This document shows, piece after piece, positions 18,235 through 27,933 of a stretch of DNA of 64,000 nt. Made by a program: the position numbers and the translations under genes. The stretch lies in contig JAFIDK010000002.1 in the NCBI GenBank assembly GCA_017051695.1, positions 248,001 through 312,000 of the forward strand. The letters are read 5' to 3'. The stretch is from Algoriphagus aestuarii (GTDB lineage Bacteria > Bacteroidota > Bacteroidia > Cytophagales > Cyclobacteriaceae). Position 1 is the stretch's first letter, and each line of letters opens with the position of its first letter. Below the pieces are notes generated by a model. It saw only the letters and a list, made by a program, of their open reading frames with translations. It had not been told where the DNA came from and ran no database searches.

Positions 18235-18585
18235 TGTAAAATTCTTCTAAAGCTCTTCTGCAAGGGGATGGTACATATTTTGATCGGCCAGTGATCCGCC
18301 CCGATGACCAAACCAGGGCCATTTCCTAGTTTTTCGTAGGAAATGTTATTATTATCTTTTGATTTAATTCCATTCATATCTTAGTCAGTTTTTGATCAAT
18401 AAAGTCAGCCTTATCTAACCGCTTGGCTGATAAGAATTATAGGATTTGGATTCGTAAAGTTGACAAAATCTGCTTGGGAGTATCCGTCCGAAACGATCCT
18501 TAAAGTTCTGGTGGAAAATATTCTTGTTACTCCTGGAGCCGGTTTGGAGACTGAATTCACCATTGCTATTAAACCGAAAAATTAA
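18235..18585. other. Degenerate intergenic region
   Basis: Upstream of the RhuM remnant no intact gene is present. On the plus strand one frame stays open from about 18400 to the stop just before 18586 and ends KVLVENILVTPGAGLETEFT..., which reads like the tail of a real protein. I cannot name its family and it lacks a start. It may be another decayed gene end. Confidence 0.3.
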
Positions 18586-18591
18586 GTGAAT

Positions 18592-19368
18592 ATGCTGGTG
18601 ATACAAAGAGGAGCTTATCTCACTTTTGTCATTTTGATTTTTGGGTGTGCACATTTTGCCAATGCCCAATCAATCCGAGTAATGTCCTATAATATCCATC
18701 ATGGAGCTGATAAGGATGAAGTGAATACCCTTCAGGAGATGGGAGAGTTTATTAAAAACTCCAATGTAGACCTGGTCGGACTGCAGGAAGTAGATAGTCT
18801 TTGTAATAGGTCAGGTAAAATAGATCAGATGAGGGTACTGGCGGACATAACCGGGATGTTTTATGCCTTTCAACGCCATTTCGCATATGACGAAGGATCA
18901 TATGGCTCAAGGTTTCCCATTGCAAGTCAGTTAAATGTTCAGATTACCTCCATTAAAAATGGAGAAAAAAAGTCCCTTGCTTTATTATCAACAGTAGTCT
19001 CACTTCCGGATGGTATGGAAGTCAAATTTGCTACCGTTCACTTTGCCTTGGATCAATCTACAAGGTTGATCCAAGCTAGAGAAACTCTCTCTATTCTGGA
19101 ATCAAATCTTCCAGTTATTCTCACGGGTGATTTTAATGCAGAACCCAATACTGAAGAAATGGATTTGCTCTCCAGCGGTTTTAATATGACTGATGCTACT
19201 CAAGGTAGAAGGACCTTTCCGGCTGAAAATCCATCTAAAAAAATAGATTACATCTGGTTGGGTAAGTCTTGTCAAACCCAGAATCTTAATTTTCAAATTC
19301 CTTTGAACGCCACCTATTCCGATCACCTTCCTCTTGTGGTTTCCCTTACCCTTGATTGCAGAGAATAG
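18592..19368 (+). CDS. Secreted endonuclease/exonuclease/phosphatase (EEP) family protein, paralogue 1
   Basis: The signal sequence (TFVILIFGCAHFANAQ) is followed by an EEP fold. Metal/catalytic motifs are VMSYNIHHGA, DLVGLQEVDS, LTGDFNAEP, IDYIWLG and YSDHLPLV. These cover the Asn, Glu, Asp-x-Asn and terminal Asp-His residues of DNase I-like phosphodiesterases. Substrates in this fold range from nucleic acids to sugar phosphates and sphingolipids; here it would act outside the cytoplasm. I prefer ATG 18592 over GTG 18586. The next gene is a diverged copy, 22 bases downstream. Confidence 0.88.
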   Translation: MLVIQRGAYLTFVILIFGCAHFANAQSIRVMSYNIHHGADKDEVNTLQEMGEFIKNSNVDLVGLQEVDSLCNRSGKIDQMRVLADITGMFYAFQRHFAYDEGSYGSRFPIASQLNVQITSIKNGEKKSLALLSTVVSLPDGMEVKFATVHFALDQSTRLIQARETLSILESNLPVILTGDFNAEPNTEEMDLLSSGFNMTDATQGRRTFPAENPSKKIDYIWLGKSCQTQNLNFQIPLNATYSDHLPLVVSLTLDCRE

Positions 19369-19390
19369 TGAAGTGCCTTGATAAAAAAAT

Positions 19391-20227
19391 ATGAAAAATT
19401 TACACAATGGCTTTTTAGTCTTATTAATAGCTGTCCTTCATTCCTGTGCTCAGGCTCAGGAACCCGCATTAATGATTCCTCCTGATATGGAGCCTGAAAT
19501 ATCTGAAGGTTTGGAAATTAAGGTGTTGAGTTATAATGTGCACCATTGCAATCCCCCCAGTAAACCGGGGTTAATAGATGTAGGTGGAAATGCTAAAGTA
19601 ATCCGTGATTCCAAAGCAGACTTGGTAGGTCTACAGGAAATTGATGTCAATAACGAGCGTTCAGGAGTACATCTGGACCAAGGTGAAAAGTTAGCCGAAC
19701 TTACGGGCATTTATTTCTACTTTTCCAAAGGGATAGATTACCTGAGTGGGACCTATGGCTCAGCAATTTTGTCAAAATACCCTATTTCTGATATGGAAAC
19801 CTTTCTTTTGCCGATGGAATTCGGGACAGAACAGCGCACACTTTCCGTTCTTACTGCAGAGTTACCAGATGGTCAGAAAATTAGGTTTGCCAATACCCAT
19901 CTAAATTTTACCAGTGATGAAAATGAGTTGGCACAAGCCTATGCAATCACTTCCTATTTCAAAAATGAGCTCAAGCCAATTGTCTTGGTGGGAGATTTTA
20001 ATGCTGAGCCAGGTAGTAGGACAATTTCCCATTTGGATGATGAGTTTGATAGAAGCTGTGAGCAAGGTTGCCCTCCCACAATTCCGGTGGTGAATCCCCG
20101 GAAAACCATTGATTTTATCTTTTATTCATCAGGAATTGGAATCCAGACTTTATTTCATGAAGTAATACAAGAGCACTATGCCTCAGATCATTTGCCAGTT
20201 TTGGCAAAACTAAGACTTGAGCCTTAA
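19391..20227 (+). CDS. Secreted EEP-family phosphodiesterase, paralogue 2 (probable lipoprotein)
   Basis: The 278-residue protein has a lipobox-like LHSC in the signal region, then VLSYNVHHC, DLVGLQEIDV, LVGDFNAEPGS, TIDFIFYS and ASDHLPVLAKL, the same EEP motif set as the upstream gene. The two probably arose by tandem duplication, then diverged. This one has an extra Cys pair (CEQGCPP) late in the fold. Both may scavenge phosphate or nucleosides, which would fit the nucleoside regulon at 14-18 kb, but that link is inference. Confidence 0.88.
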   Translation: MKNLHNGFLVLLIAVLHSCAQAQEPALMIPPDMEPEISEGLEIKVLSYNVHHCNPPSKPGLIDVGGNAKVIRDSKADLVGLQEIDVNNERSGVHLDQGEKLAELTGIYFYFSKGIDYLSGTYGSAILSKYPISDMETFLLPMEFGTEQRTLSVLTAELPDGQKIRFANTHLNFTSDENELAQAYAITSYFKNELKPIVLVGDFNAEPGSRTISHLDDEFDRSCEQGCPPTIPVVNPRKTIDFIFYSSGIGIQTLFHEVIQEHYASDHLPVLAKLRLEP

Positions 20228-20316
20228 TCATTTAGAATAAAGAAGGGTTTTCAACTTGATAGGTTATTGAGAACCGTAATATTCAAATAAATAGCCAAAA
20301 GGTTTAATGATAAATT

Positions 20317-21390
20317 TTAGTTTAGCCTTAAACTTTTTTTGACCACTAATCCTAATTCAATCTGTCTTGTCAGTTCTTCAAGAACTTGAAGTTTGTTGAG
20401 GCTGCCTGAAGGAAATGAAAACAGACCATTTTCATTCTTCACGGCCAAATGAAGCTGCTTGTTCTGAAATGACAAATAGAGGGAGCTGTCATATTTTTCT
20501 TTTAACTCCAAAATTCTCTCCATCAACGAAGTGGATAAAACATACCTTGCCTCAACTTGATCTGTTCCATAAACAATAAAGTTTTTCGAAAACCTGGGGT
20601 CTTCCAGAAATATTTCTTGCTCCTCTCTGAACTTGAAGCTGGACCAGCGATCTAACTTGACTCCTTGATTTCTTGAGAAAACCACAGTATGTCCTTCGAG
20701 CTTTTTTTGGAATTTCATCCAACAAAACATCCCACGAAATGAATAGGGGAGGTTTTCTTCAGGTTTTTTTGAAACCAGATTTTTAAATACATTTTGATAT
20801 AAAACCAAACCCATATTCAATACTGGAATGTGCATCAAGGTTCCCATAGCTTTGTTAGATAGGTTGTCTTCAATTATTCCTATGTCCGCAAGGTTGAATT
20901 CCACCTCCCTTGATCTACTGCGCATTTGACCGAAATTATACACAAGGGTTTCGCTTTTGAGCCATGCAAATAGTTTACTGCCCTGGATTTCCTTATTGGG
21001 TGGGCTGGCACCTTGCGTAAATTCCAAGTCAGGAAATAGTTTGTCAACCATGCTTGCCATGGTTTTCATTTCTTGGGTTTTGAATTTCTGAAAGGCCTGG
21101 ATGAAAAAGGAAGTCGAGAAATAGATCAATACCATCAATCCTGCAAATGGAAAGACCAGAGCATAGGGATTATTGCCCGAAGGCGGAGCTTTGGCCAGAT
21201 GGCCTCCAAATGGCAAATCTGTACTAGGTAAATAGGAGGATGCCAGGAGGATTAACATTCCTACCAGATAAATCCCAGTGATTCCCCAAGTGATTTTTTG
21301 ATAAAAATGCGTCCTTTTTCTCTTTGCCTGAATATCCTTTAATGATTCTTGGACTTCTGTAAATGTTTCCTGAAGTAGTTGCTGATCCAT
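20317..21390 (-). CDS. DUF3137 membrane protein
   Basis: The 357-residue protein has two N-terminal membrane helices (about residues 33-51 and 78-96). A cytoplasmic part follows with NLADIGIIED and FRGMFCWMKFQKKLEGHTVV, in the DUF3137 pattern. The family is uncharacterised and often sits beside LemA and DUF1266 genes, as here: it is the last gene of a long minus-strand operon and abuts the DUF1266 gene with no gap. Function is unknown; an inner-membrane role is likely. Confidence 0.82.
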   Translation of the reverse strand: MDQQLLQETFTEVQESLKDIQAKRKRTHFYQKITWGITGIYLVGMLILLASSYLPSTDLPFGGHLAKAPPSGNNPYALVFPFAGLMVLIYFSTSFFIQAFQKFKTQEMKTMASMVDKLFPDLEFTQGASPPNKEIQGSKLFAWLKSETLVYNFGQMRSRSREVEFNLADIGIIEDNLSNKAMGTLMHIPVLNMGLVLYQNVFKNLVSKKPEENLPYSFRGMFCWMKFQKKLEGHTVVFSRNQGVKLDRWSSFKFREEQEIFLEDPRFSKNFIVYGTDQVEARYVLSTSLMERILELKEKYDSSLYLSFQNKQLHLAVKNENGLFSFPSGSLNKLQVLEELTRQIELGLVVKKSLRLN

Positions 21391-22200
21391 TTATGAAGGC
21401 CAGTTAATGGTGTTCCAGGGACTGGATTGATCATTCAAAACTTGCTGGTAGATGTGACAAACTTCTTGATAATAGTTGTCATAATCCCCTTTCATGTCCA
21501 AGGCAAAACCTAAAGCAAAGCTCTTTCCGAAATCCTCCCAAGAATTAAAATTGTCCAAAGCCAAATGTGTGGCAAAATCAATGACTTTCCAGGCTTCTTC
21601 CTCAGAGATGATGTTGCCTGTGTATGCTATTCGGGCTTGTCCTACCAACATCGCAGCATCATATCCTGCCAGGCCTAGCTCCATGTCAGAATCGAATGTG
21701 AAAATGCCTTTTTGCTTTAAATCATTTAAGGTTTCTCCGGAGCTTAATACATTGAGATATTTCTGGGCTCGATCGTTGTTTCCAAATTTTCGGTCCATCA
21801 ATCCATCCCAATTTTCCTTCGGCTCGGATTGTATCATTTGAGTGATAAAGTCAAAATACCAGCGCCTTCCATCTTTCATGAAATACTCCGTCAAATTCCA
21901 ATATCCGGCTGGGGAATCAATACTCCAGCCCTCCAAATAAGGTTGAATGGTCTTTGCATCTCTGAATTTCAAAGTATTCGTGTTTGCACCCCACCATTCG
22001 GAAATCGGGGTATATAGGGCTAGGGAGAAAAGCTTGTCCAATCCAAGATTGCTATCTGAAGATTTTTTGAATTTTGCCTTTTCAAAATCGGGTTTGTCGT
22101 ATTCGTCTTTGCCGATTTTAAAATATTTGTAGGCATAGGAGGCGATGGCCAAAGCTAGGATGACATACCCGTACCAAGGCAGGTTTTCGAACATTTGCAT
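21391..22200 (-). CDS. DUF1266 protein with one membrane anchor
   Basis: The protein has a short N-terminal membrane helix (YVILALAIASYAYKYF). The DUF1266 core contains GYDAAMLVGQARIAYTGNII, SEEEAWKVIDFATHLALDNF and SWEDFGKSFALGFALDM, the family's signature tract. Its 269-residue length is normal. It lies between LemA (3 bases upstream) and DUF3137 (0 bases downstream), so translation is probably coupled. No biochemical function is established for the family. Confidence 0.82.
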   Translation of the reverse strand: MQMFENLPWYGYVILALAIASYAYKYFKIGKDEYDKPDFEKAKFKKSSDSNLGLDKLFSLALYTPISEWWGANTNTLKFRDAKTIQPYLEGWSIDSPAGYWNLTEYFMKDGRRWYFDFITQMIQSEPKENWDGLMDRKFGNNDRAQKYLNVLSSGETLNDLKQKGIFTFDSDMELGLAGYDAAMLVGQARIAYTGNIISEEEAWKVIDFATHLALDNFNSWEDFGKSFALGFALDMKGDYDNYYQEVCHIYQQVLNDQSSPWNTINWPS

Positions 22201-22203
22201 AGT

Positions 22204-22770
22204 TTATGAATTTAAAAGTTGATTGAGGTTTACTTCTTTTTGATCTGATTTCGGGATCTCCAAAAGCAGTTCTTTTTCATCTTTTCGGATGCCTGCTATT
22301 AGGCTGGAAGGAAACATCTGGATTTGATTATTGTATTGCACCACTGCGGCATTGAAAGCCCTTCTTGCAGCGGAGATTTGATCCTCCATTTCGCTGACCT
22401 CATATTGAAGATGAAGGAATTGCTTGTCCGCTTTAAGCTCAGGATAGTTTTCAATATTTATGTTTATGCCACCAAGAATCTTTGTCAGTTGGTTTGAAGC
22501 TTCAATTTTTTCTTTTTGGTCAGTAGCGCCTTCTACTTGGGATCTTAGTTCTGTTACTTTCAAAAGAATCTCTTTCTCATGTTCCATGTATTTTTTGACC
22601 ATGGCAGCTAAGTTGGGGAGAAGATCAAATCTCTTTTTCAGATAGATCTCAATACTTCCATACGCTTGGGCAACCTGATTTTTTTTGAGAATGATTTTGT
22701 TATTGATAATGATGGCAAAAATGGCCATCAGGGCTGTGAGGACTAAAAAAACAACTATGCTTATATTCAT
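22204..22770 (-). CDS. lemA: LemA family protein
   Basis: The 188-residue protein has an N-terminal membrane helix and the four-helix LemA fold with QVAQAYGSIEIYLKKRFDLL, PNLAAMVKKYMEHEKE, PELKADKQFLHLQYEVSEME and ISAARRAFNAAVVQYNNQI. LemA proteins are membrane-anchored helical bundles of uncertain role, often next to TPM-domain or DUF3137 proteins and M48 proteases. Here the neighbours are DUF1266 and DUF3137, plus an S1C protease 8 kb upstream in the same operon. Confidence 0.92.
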   Translation of the reverse strand: MNISIVVFLVLTALMAIFAIIINNKIILKKNQVAQAYGSIEIYLKKRFDLLPNLAAMVKKYMEHEKEILLKVTELRSQVEGATDQKEKIEASNQLTKILGGININIENYPELKADKQFLHLQYEVSEMEDQISAARRAFNAAVVQYNNQIQMFPSSLIAGIRKDEKELLLEIPKSDQKEVNLNQLLNS

Positions 22771-22789
22771 ATCTTATCTGGTTAAATGA

Positions 22790-23503
22790 TCAAATGTGTA
22801 GATTCTGAAATACCCATTGAAAGGGCTTTTTCAATGATTTTATGGATTGTAATTGAAGCAGTTCGAATTTTATGATTTGATTTTCTGGTTCTTCCTCATC
22901 GCTATCCGTGGTATGGATTGCCATCGTTCTAGTTCGGAATTCGATAGAGTAGGTGGTCTCTTCACCGGAAACCCGCTGGCTATCGACCTGCTCAAATTCC
23001 ACCAATTCAAATGCTTTGTTTTGATAGTAGAATTTGTATTCATAGGATGACCAAGTAGTGCAATCCCTGCATGGCCAGATGTAAAAATTGATCTGAAGCT
23101 CACCTCTCGGGAGAATCTGCAGTCCTTTAAAAGGTTCATCCATTGCAGGCGTACTTCTATTGATAATGAAGGTGTTGGATTGCAGTACTTTTTTGAAGTT
23201 CCCTTTTCGATTTCCAAAGTATATTCCCAATACTCTGGGCTTTGTCTGTAGGGTGTCGCTCTCATAGCCATCGGAGTACACAATTGTCTCTAGTATAGGA
23301 CTTTGAATTGCAAAAGCCACATCTTCGAGTCCATCGCCGTTTAAATCTCCTCTGGCTTCGGATAATAATTGCCAACCTAATGGAATAATTTCTTGGATAC
23401 TTCTTCCTTTTGCTGACAACTCAGGATAGCTGGATTCGCCTTGCGCATAGAGTCCATTGGCTAGGAGAAACATCCATAAAAAGTGTGTCTTTAGATAAAT
23501 CAT
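22790..23503 (-). CDS. Secreted protein with FG-GAP-like calcium motif, unknown function
   Basis: The signal peptide ends at LYAQG. The segment RGDLNGDGLEDVAFAI is the DxNxDG calcium-binding motif of FG-GAP/VCBS-type beta-propeller blades. It is followed by ILGIYFGNRKGNFKKV, a typical next strand pair, and CRDC. Only one blade motif is visible in 237 residues, so this is not a full propeller. The gene overlaps the upstream lipoprotein gene by 4 bases. Periplasmic or surface location is inferred. Confidence 0.72.
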   Translation of the reverse strand: MIYLKTHFLWMFLLANGLYAQGESSYPELSAKGRSIQEIIPLGWQLLSEARGDLNGDGLEDVAFAIQSPILETIVYSDGYESDTLQTKPRVLGIYFGNRKGNFKKVLQSNTFIINRSTPAMDEPFKGLQILPRGELQINFYIWPCRDCTTWSSYEYKFYYQNKAFELVEFEQVDSQRVSGEETTYSIEFRTRTMAIHTTDSDEEEPENQIIKFELLQLQSIKSLKKPFQWVFQNLHI

Positions 23504-25368
23504 GGGGTATTTGTCTTTAAAACCAATTGATTTCCTTGATAAACGTAGATGGCATTGGAGACCTTGGTACTTGAATCTTCACCGGGATTCAAAGTCAATT
23601 GGTCAGATTTTATGGAGAAAACAAGGCTGTTGCTTGTCTCCTGGATATCTACCATGTCAGTCAGAAATTTTCCTTCCTCATTGCCTTCCATATCAAGGGT
23701 TCCTATGTGTTTAATGGTCCTTTCTTCAAGGATAAAAACTTCCCCACCAAAAGGGTATTCAAAAGCTTTTTGGCAAATGATAATGATTTTATCTGAGGCT
23801 TTGGCTTTATTAAAATGGGGTTCAAAGAGATACAAATCCCCATAGCCAAGCGATTGGAAAACTTTGTTGTTTTTCGAATCAAGCAGTATTATCCTATCGC
23901 CCCAATCAAATTGGGTTTCAGTGCTTGATGTATAATGATTTCCCTTTTCGGGAATGTAATTTCCAGTTATTATTTTTTGCCCATTTAATTCATAGGCCTG
24001 ATCTACATGGAATTTGTCTAGTTGGTAGTTTTCTAGTTTCTGGGGATGGATTTGCGAATAGAATTTGGTCTCAATTTCATCCTCTACTTCGGAATATTTT
24101 GTGCCATCAAACTTCAGAATTGTGTTCTTGATCTTGTAGGAATTTTCCGTTTGGCACTCCTCATCATCATTAAATTGATTCGTTTTTGTGATTTTTTTGT
24201 TGACCAAAAGATCAAAGTAGCCATTAGTTTTATTGGGACTTAGAAATACTATTTTTTCCTCGCTGAAAAATTCGCCATTACAATCGCCGTCCCATTCTCC
24301 TCCAAAATCTTTAATGGAGTAATTGGAAAGAATTTTTTCAAGTTTATCACCTGATTTAATGAACAGGGACAATGTTTGATTTGAATAGGGGTTTACCCTT
24401 GACATTCCTAAATACTCGACCTGTATTCCGTAAGCATTCGTTCTCTCGGAAAGAGGATTTCGCGCAGTGTTGATGTTTATTTCCCGTAATTCAATTGCGT
24501 CGGAGACCCATTGATTGGTTTGATTACTTTCAAAAAACTGGTGGGTGATTATTCCTGTTCGATTATCGGCAATTACAATGTGACTGTTGAGTTCAAAATA
24601 CTGTTCTCCTTCATCGACTATCTCAGGGATGATCAGGAAAGTTTCATTCGGATTATCTGTGTAGACCTCTGTTTTGATCATAGAGTTTTTTGTCTGCACC
24701 CAATCCAATTTGAGCTCAGTCAATACATTATCTATCAGTTCAAAATCTTCATAGAATTCGTTCAGGCTTTTGGTATCAACTTTTTCAATGGTGCCATCCC
24801 AACGGATTTCGTATTCCACTTGCTCTACTTCTTTGGTATTGCCCCAGAATATTTGGTTGACGGTAAGGAAGTTTTCACTGATTCGAGAAACAACCTGTGA
24901 CATTCCTTCGGCGATTTCATCATAGGCGACTAATTCATGGTCAATAATATCCCCTTCAACATTGTAGTTGATGAGGACGCTTTCCATTTCATTATCGCTT
25001 TTTAAAACTGTGACCACCACGGAATGGTAGTTCTCACTAATCGGGAGGGTGTACATGTCAATGGCTCTAGCATTATGGTTTTCAAAATTCAAATCCGGAT
25101 ACACCTGATCTAATTTCAATACCTTGACATCAATTTTGTCGTAGTCATCTTCATCAATAAAACAGTCAAAATTGGTTTTTTCAATCTGAGGTAAGGTTTT
25201 GGCTTTTGCTGATTGTATCGTTTCCAAAAAGTCTTTTTCAAGGCCTGTGGACAAAGTCTCTTTAGCTCCATCATTCACCTCTATGGCTCCTAGAGTATTT
25301 TTGTCTTCTTGGATCCTGGGACCGCAGGAAAGGATGAATAAAATCAATAGGATGTATGGTGATTTCAT
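23500..25368 (-). CDS. Large lipoprotein, unknown function
   Basis: The 622-residue protein has a lipobox (LFILSCGP, Cys15). The rest is acidic and strand-rich with no motif I recognise; WDGDCNGEFFSEEKIVFLSP and WDGTIEKVD recall beta-propeller or FG-GAP-like blades. It overlaps the next gene by 4 bases and follows another lipoprotein gene by 24. It is one of several large uncharacterised lipoproteins in this operon. Confidence 0.7.
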   Translation of the reverse strand: MKSPYILLILFILSCGPRIQEDKNTLGAIEVNDGAKETLSTGLEKDFLETIQSAKAKTLPQIEKTNFDCFIDEDDYDKIDVKVLKLDQVYPDLNFENHNARAIDMYTLPISENYHSVVVTVLKSDNEMESVLINYNVEGDIIDHELVAYDEIAEGMSQVVSRISENFLTVNQIFWGNTKEVEQVEYEIRWDGTIEKVDTKSLNEFYEDFELIDNVLTELKLDWVQTKNSMIKTEVYTDNPNETFLIIPEIVDEGEQYFELNSHIVIADNRTGIITHQFFESNQTNQWVSDAIELREININTARNPLSERTNAYGIQVEYLGMSRVNPYSNQTLSLFIKSGDKLEKILSNYSIKDFGGEWDGDCNGEFFSEEKIVFLSPNKTNGYFDLLVNKKITKTNQFNDDEECQTENSYKIKNTILKFDGTKYSEVEDEIETKFYSQIHPQKLENYQLDKFHVDQAYELNGQKIITGNYIPEKGNHYTSSTETQFDWGDRIILLDSKNNKVFQSLGYGDLYLFEPHFNKAKASDKIIIICQKAFEYPFGGEVFILEERTIKHIGTLDMEGNEEGKFLTDMVDIQETSNSLVFSIKSDQLTLNPGEDSSTKVSNAIYVYQGNQLVLKTNTP

Positions 25369-25392
25369 AGGGAGTTTTCCGCGTTATCTAAG

Positions 25393-26406
25393 TTAATTTT
25401 TGGTTTCATGATCAGGATTCAGATCGATTTCACTTTCAGTTAATTCCGATTTTTTGGAATCGATGATGGCGATATTATCTTGGCTGTATTCAAAAACATC
25501 AGTCTGCGTCCATTCCCATGATTTTGATTCTCTCAAATTGATTCCTGTAATTTTTGATTGGACAGTAACTGTTTTATTGGATTCATCTTTTTGAATAAGG
25601 ATCTCATCAAAAGTGCTTTGGATGGTTGCCGTATTGGGAATAGTGGGACAGCTTTTTAGCTTTTCAATTGCAACCCTGTCCTTGGAAAACCACTTTCGTA
25701 AAAAGTTCAATTGGGTATCCGAACACTGATAATTCAAATTCAGGGCAGTTACTATTTGACAATGAAGAGCCCGTGTTCCTTCCGTATCATAGCCCCATTC
25801 ACATTCGTTTCCGATGTCAAAGGCGATATAGCCCAAAGCTGCTCTTTCGGGATGACTGATGTTTTGCAGGTAGGATTGATTGATGACCATCGTACTGACA
25901 GTTGCTTTTATGGATTCATCATAGCTATCCTCGCGTCTTAAAAATTGTATGGGTTGGTTTCCAGAAACTATTTTTTTTGCATCCATTACCCGTTTCACCA
26001 CATTCACAACTTCCTCGTCCCCGGCCATACTTATGCTGTCCATTTTCCATTGAATGAGGATCAGATCCCCCTGTCTGAAATTATATTCCTGATTTTCTGT
26101 CCAATCCCAATTGTAGACGAATGATAGATTTTTGCCTTTTTTTCGTCCTGCCAGATAACGATAATCAAAGTCATCATTGTAGTCAATAAATTCTATGGTG
26201 TCTGTCTGGACTTCTTTAAAAAGTTTGGTGTCGTACTGAGGGGATGAGATGTCAAGTTGATTTTGCCCTTGTTGGGTTTCTAAGGTATCCTGCTTTTCTT
26301 CCTCCGGTTCTATTTCAAAATTTTCAATTTCAGATGCAGTTTTCAATTCGCCTTTTTGTTGGCATGCAGAAAGAATAAGTACAAATAGGATTAGCTGGTA
26401 TTTCAT
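25393..26406 (-). CDS. Lipoprotein, unknown function
   Basis: From ATG 26406 the protein begins MKYQLILFVLILSACQQ, a clean lipoprotein signal with lipobox LSAC. A longer start at 26430 adds eight residues and overlaps the upstream gene. The middle contains AALGYIAFDIGNECEWGYDT and LHCQIVTALNLNYQCSD, with conserved-looking Cys and Trp residues. This looks like a globular alpha-helical domain of unknown family. It is part of the minus-strand operon. Confidence 0.7.
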   Translation of the reverse strand: MKYQLILFVLILSACQQKGELKTASEIENFEIEPEEEKQDTLETQQGQNQLDISSPQYDTKLFKEVQTDTIEFIDYNDDFDYRYLAGRKKGKNLSFVYNWDWTENQEYNFRQGDLILIQWKMDSISMAGDEEVVNVVKRVMDAKKIVSGNQPIQFLRREDSYDESIKATVSTMVINQSYLQNISHPERAALGYIAFDIGNECEWGYDTEGTRALHCQIVTALNLNYQCSDTQLNFLRKWFSKDRVAIEKLKSCPTIPNTATIQSTFDEILIQKDESNKTVTVQSKITGINLRESKSWEWTQTDVFEYSQDNIAIIDSKKSELTESEIDLNPDHETKN

Positions 26407-26416
26407 GAGTCTCTTC

Positions 26417-26758
26417 TTAAATGACATCAATTACTTTTTCCAGGAAATAATGAACGATGGCTATCAGCCCAGTAATCACCAATAAGGCAATCACTTGGAT
26501 TGTTGTTTTTTTGGGATTGTTTTTCAATTTTTTCCGGAGATAAAAAACATCCAGAAGGATAAAACAAGAAGCTATGGCCACACCGATCCAAAAGCCTACA
26601 TGTAACAATCCCATGTCAAAAAACAAATGCAATAGATACCACCAGCCATCCTCAGAGACATCATTGGGTCCCAAAAGGAGTCTCATATAAGCAATACCTA
26701 ATAACAAGGATAAAATCGTCCAAATTAAGTAAGTCAATATGAGCTTTATGAAACGCAT
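26417..26758 (-). CDS. Small three-helix membrane protein
   Basis: This 113-residue protein has three predicted membrane helices (about residues 7-27, 47-68 and 88-108). I recognise no family. It lies between two lipoprotein genes with gaps of about 10 bases, so it is an operon member. Confidence 0.65.
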   Translation of the reverse strand: MRFIKLILTYLIWTILSLLLGIAYMRLLLGPNDVSEDGWWYLLHLFFDMGLLHVGFWIGVAIASCFILLDVFYLRKKLKNNPKKTTIQVIALLVITGLIAIVHYFLEKVIDVI

Positions 26759-26768
26759 CCTATTCGGC

Positions 26769-27929
26769 TTAATTTATTTTTTCTTTGGTACAAAGGATTT
26801 CTCTTTCTCCTTCTTCGGGCATCCATTTGAGCTGCTCATGAAAATGCTTTTCCTCTAAGTTCAATCCTTGTTTGACATCACATACATAGATGAAGGCATC
26901 TATTTGATTGTTGCTTTTGGTTTTGTAAATGGTGTTGGTCAAAATCCAACTATTGTCTTTAAAGATTATGTGGTAATTGGCCTCGAAAAATCCTCTACCG
27001 GGAAAAGCTGTTTTTACATAAAACCCACCTTCTTCAGCAACTACATCGACAATCTGGTTGCCTCCATCTTGCGAAAAATTGGTTGTTTTGAGAGCAAATT
27101 GGTATTCACCTCCTTTTTTTATAAAAAGGAATAGTTCATCCCCTTGGTAAGGATCTGCGCTCACTATTTTATCCAATATTTTGTCGTTGTTAATATCGAT
27201 GTCTCTAATGAAATAGTGTTCCACATTCTCAAAATCAGATATTTCATAGGCTATTGATCCTTCATAATCTATTGGATCTGAAGTTTCATAAATAGGGTCT
27301 GGATTTTCATTGTCATCGTAAAATTTCGAATCGAAGAGCTCTTCAAGTATTTCTTTTTTTGTGTGACTGAGATGTGAGGCAAAATCAGCGTCAAACTTGG
27401 GATGCGGTCCATCGAAAAGGAAAAACAGGGTAGATTTTGCCCGGTCGGGTATTAGTTCATCAATGAGAAAATATCGTCTCTCACCCTTAATATATTCCAA
27501 TGTGAAATTCTGAAAGTAATTGACAGCATCCTCATGCCAAACTCCATTCTCAGCTATGCTAATTAATTTGGATTCAAATTCTCGGTACTTGACATCAGCT
27601 AGTAAATCAAAGAAGTACTCTATGTATGCGTAACTTTCTTCGTATAGTTCGTTGGGTTGGTCGTTTTTATTGTTCCATCCAAAATACTCCTTGAATAGCT
27701 GAAAATCAGCTGGAAATTGTTCTAGAAACTGAGCCTCATTTTTGGTTTTATAGGCTTCTTTTAGTTTTTCAATATCAAAAGTCTGATTTGAATTTGGGAT
27801 GTTGGTCTGAGAAACTTTCTGGGATGATTCTATTACATTTTTTTCACTGACAATGCTACCCTTGCAGCTTATTGTCATCAAGGAGAAGGCAATCAATAAT
27901 CCCTGGCTTATGTTTCTAAGTTTTTTCAT
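26769..27929 (-). CDS. Lipoprotein, unknown function
   Basis: The 386-residue protein has a lipoprotein signal with MTISCKG (Cys22). The N-terminal half is helical (FDIEKLKEAYKTKNEAQFLEQF), the C-terminal half strand-rich with IRDIDINNDKILDKIVSADP, a DxNxD calcium-binding-like motif similar to the FG-GAP motif two genes downstream. It is separated from the SH3 protein by 4 bases. Function is unknown. Confidence 0.7.
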   Translation of the reverse strand: MKKLRNISQGLLIAFSLMTISCKGSIVSEKNVIESSQKVSQTNIPNSNQTFDIEKLKEAYKTKNEAQFLEQFPADFQLFKEYFGWNNKNDQPNELYEESYAYIEYFFDLLADVKYREFESKLISIAENGVWHEDAVNYFQNFTLEYIKGERRYFLIDELIPDRAKSTLFFLFDGPHPKFDADFASHLSHTKKEILEELFDSKFYDDNENPDPIYETSDPIDYEGSIAYEISDFENVEHYFIRDIDINNDKILDKIVSADPYQGDELFLFIKKGGEYQFALKTTNFSQDGGNQIVDVVAEEGGFYVKTAFPGRGFFEANYHIIFKDNSWILTNTIYKTKSNNQIDAFIYVCDVKQGLNLEEKHFHEQLKWMPEEGEREILCTKEKIN

Positions 27930-27933
27930 AAGC

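Noticed and set aside
18400-18585. C-terminal coding piece ending KVLVENILVTPGAGLETEFT...
   Set aside because: The frame is open and protein-like but has no start and no family I can name, so it is mentioned only as a possible remnant.
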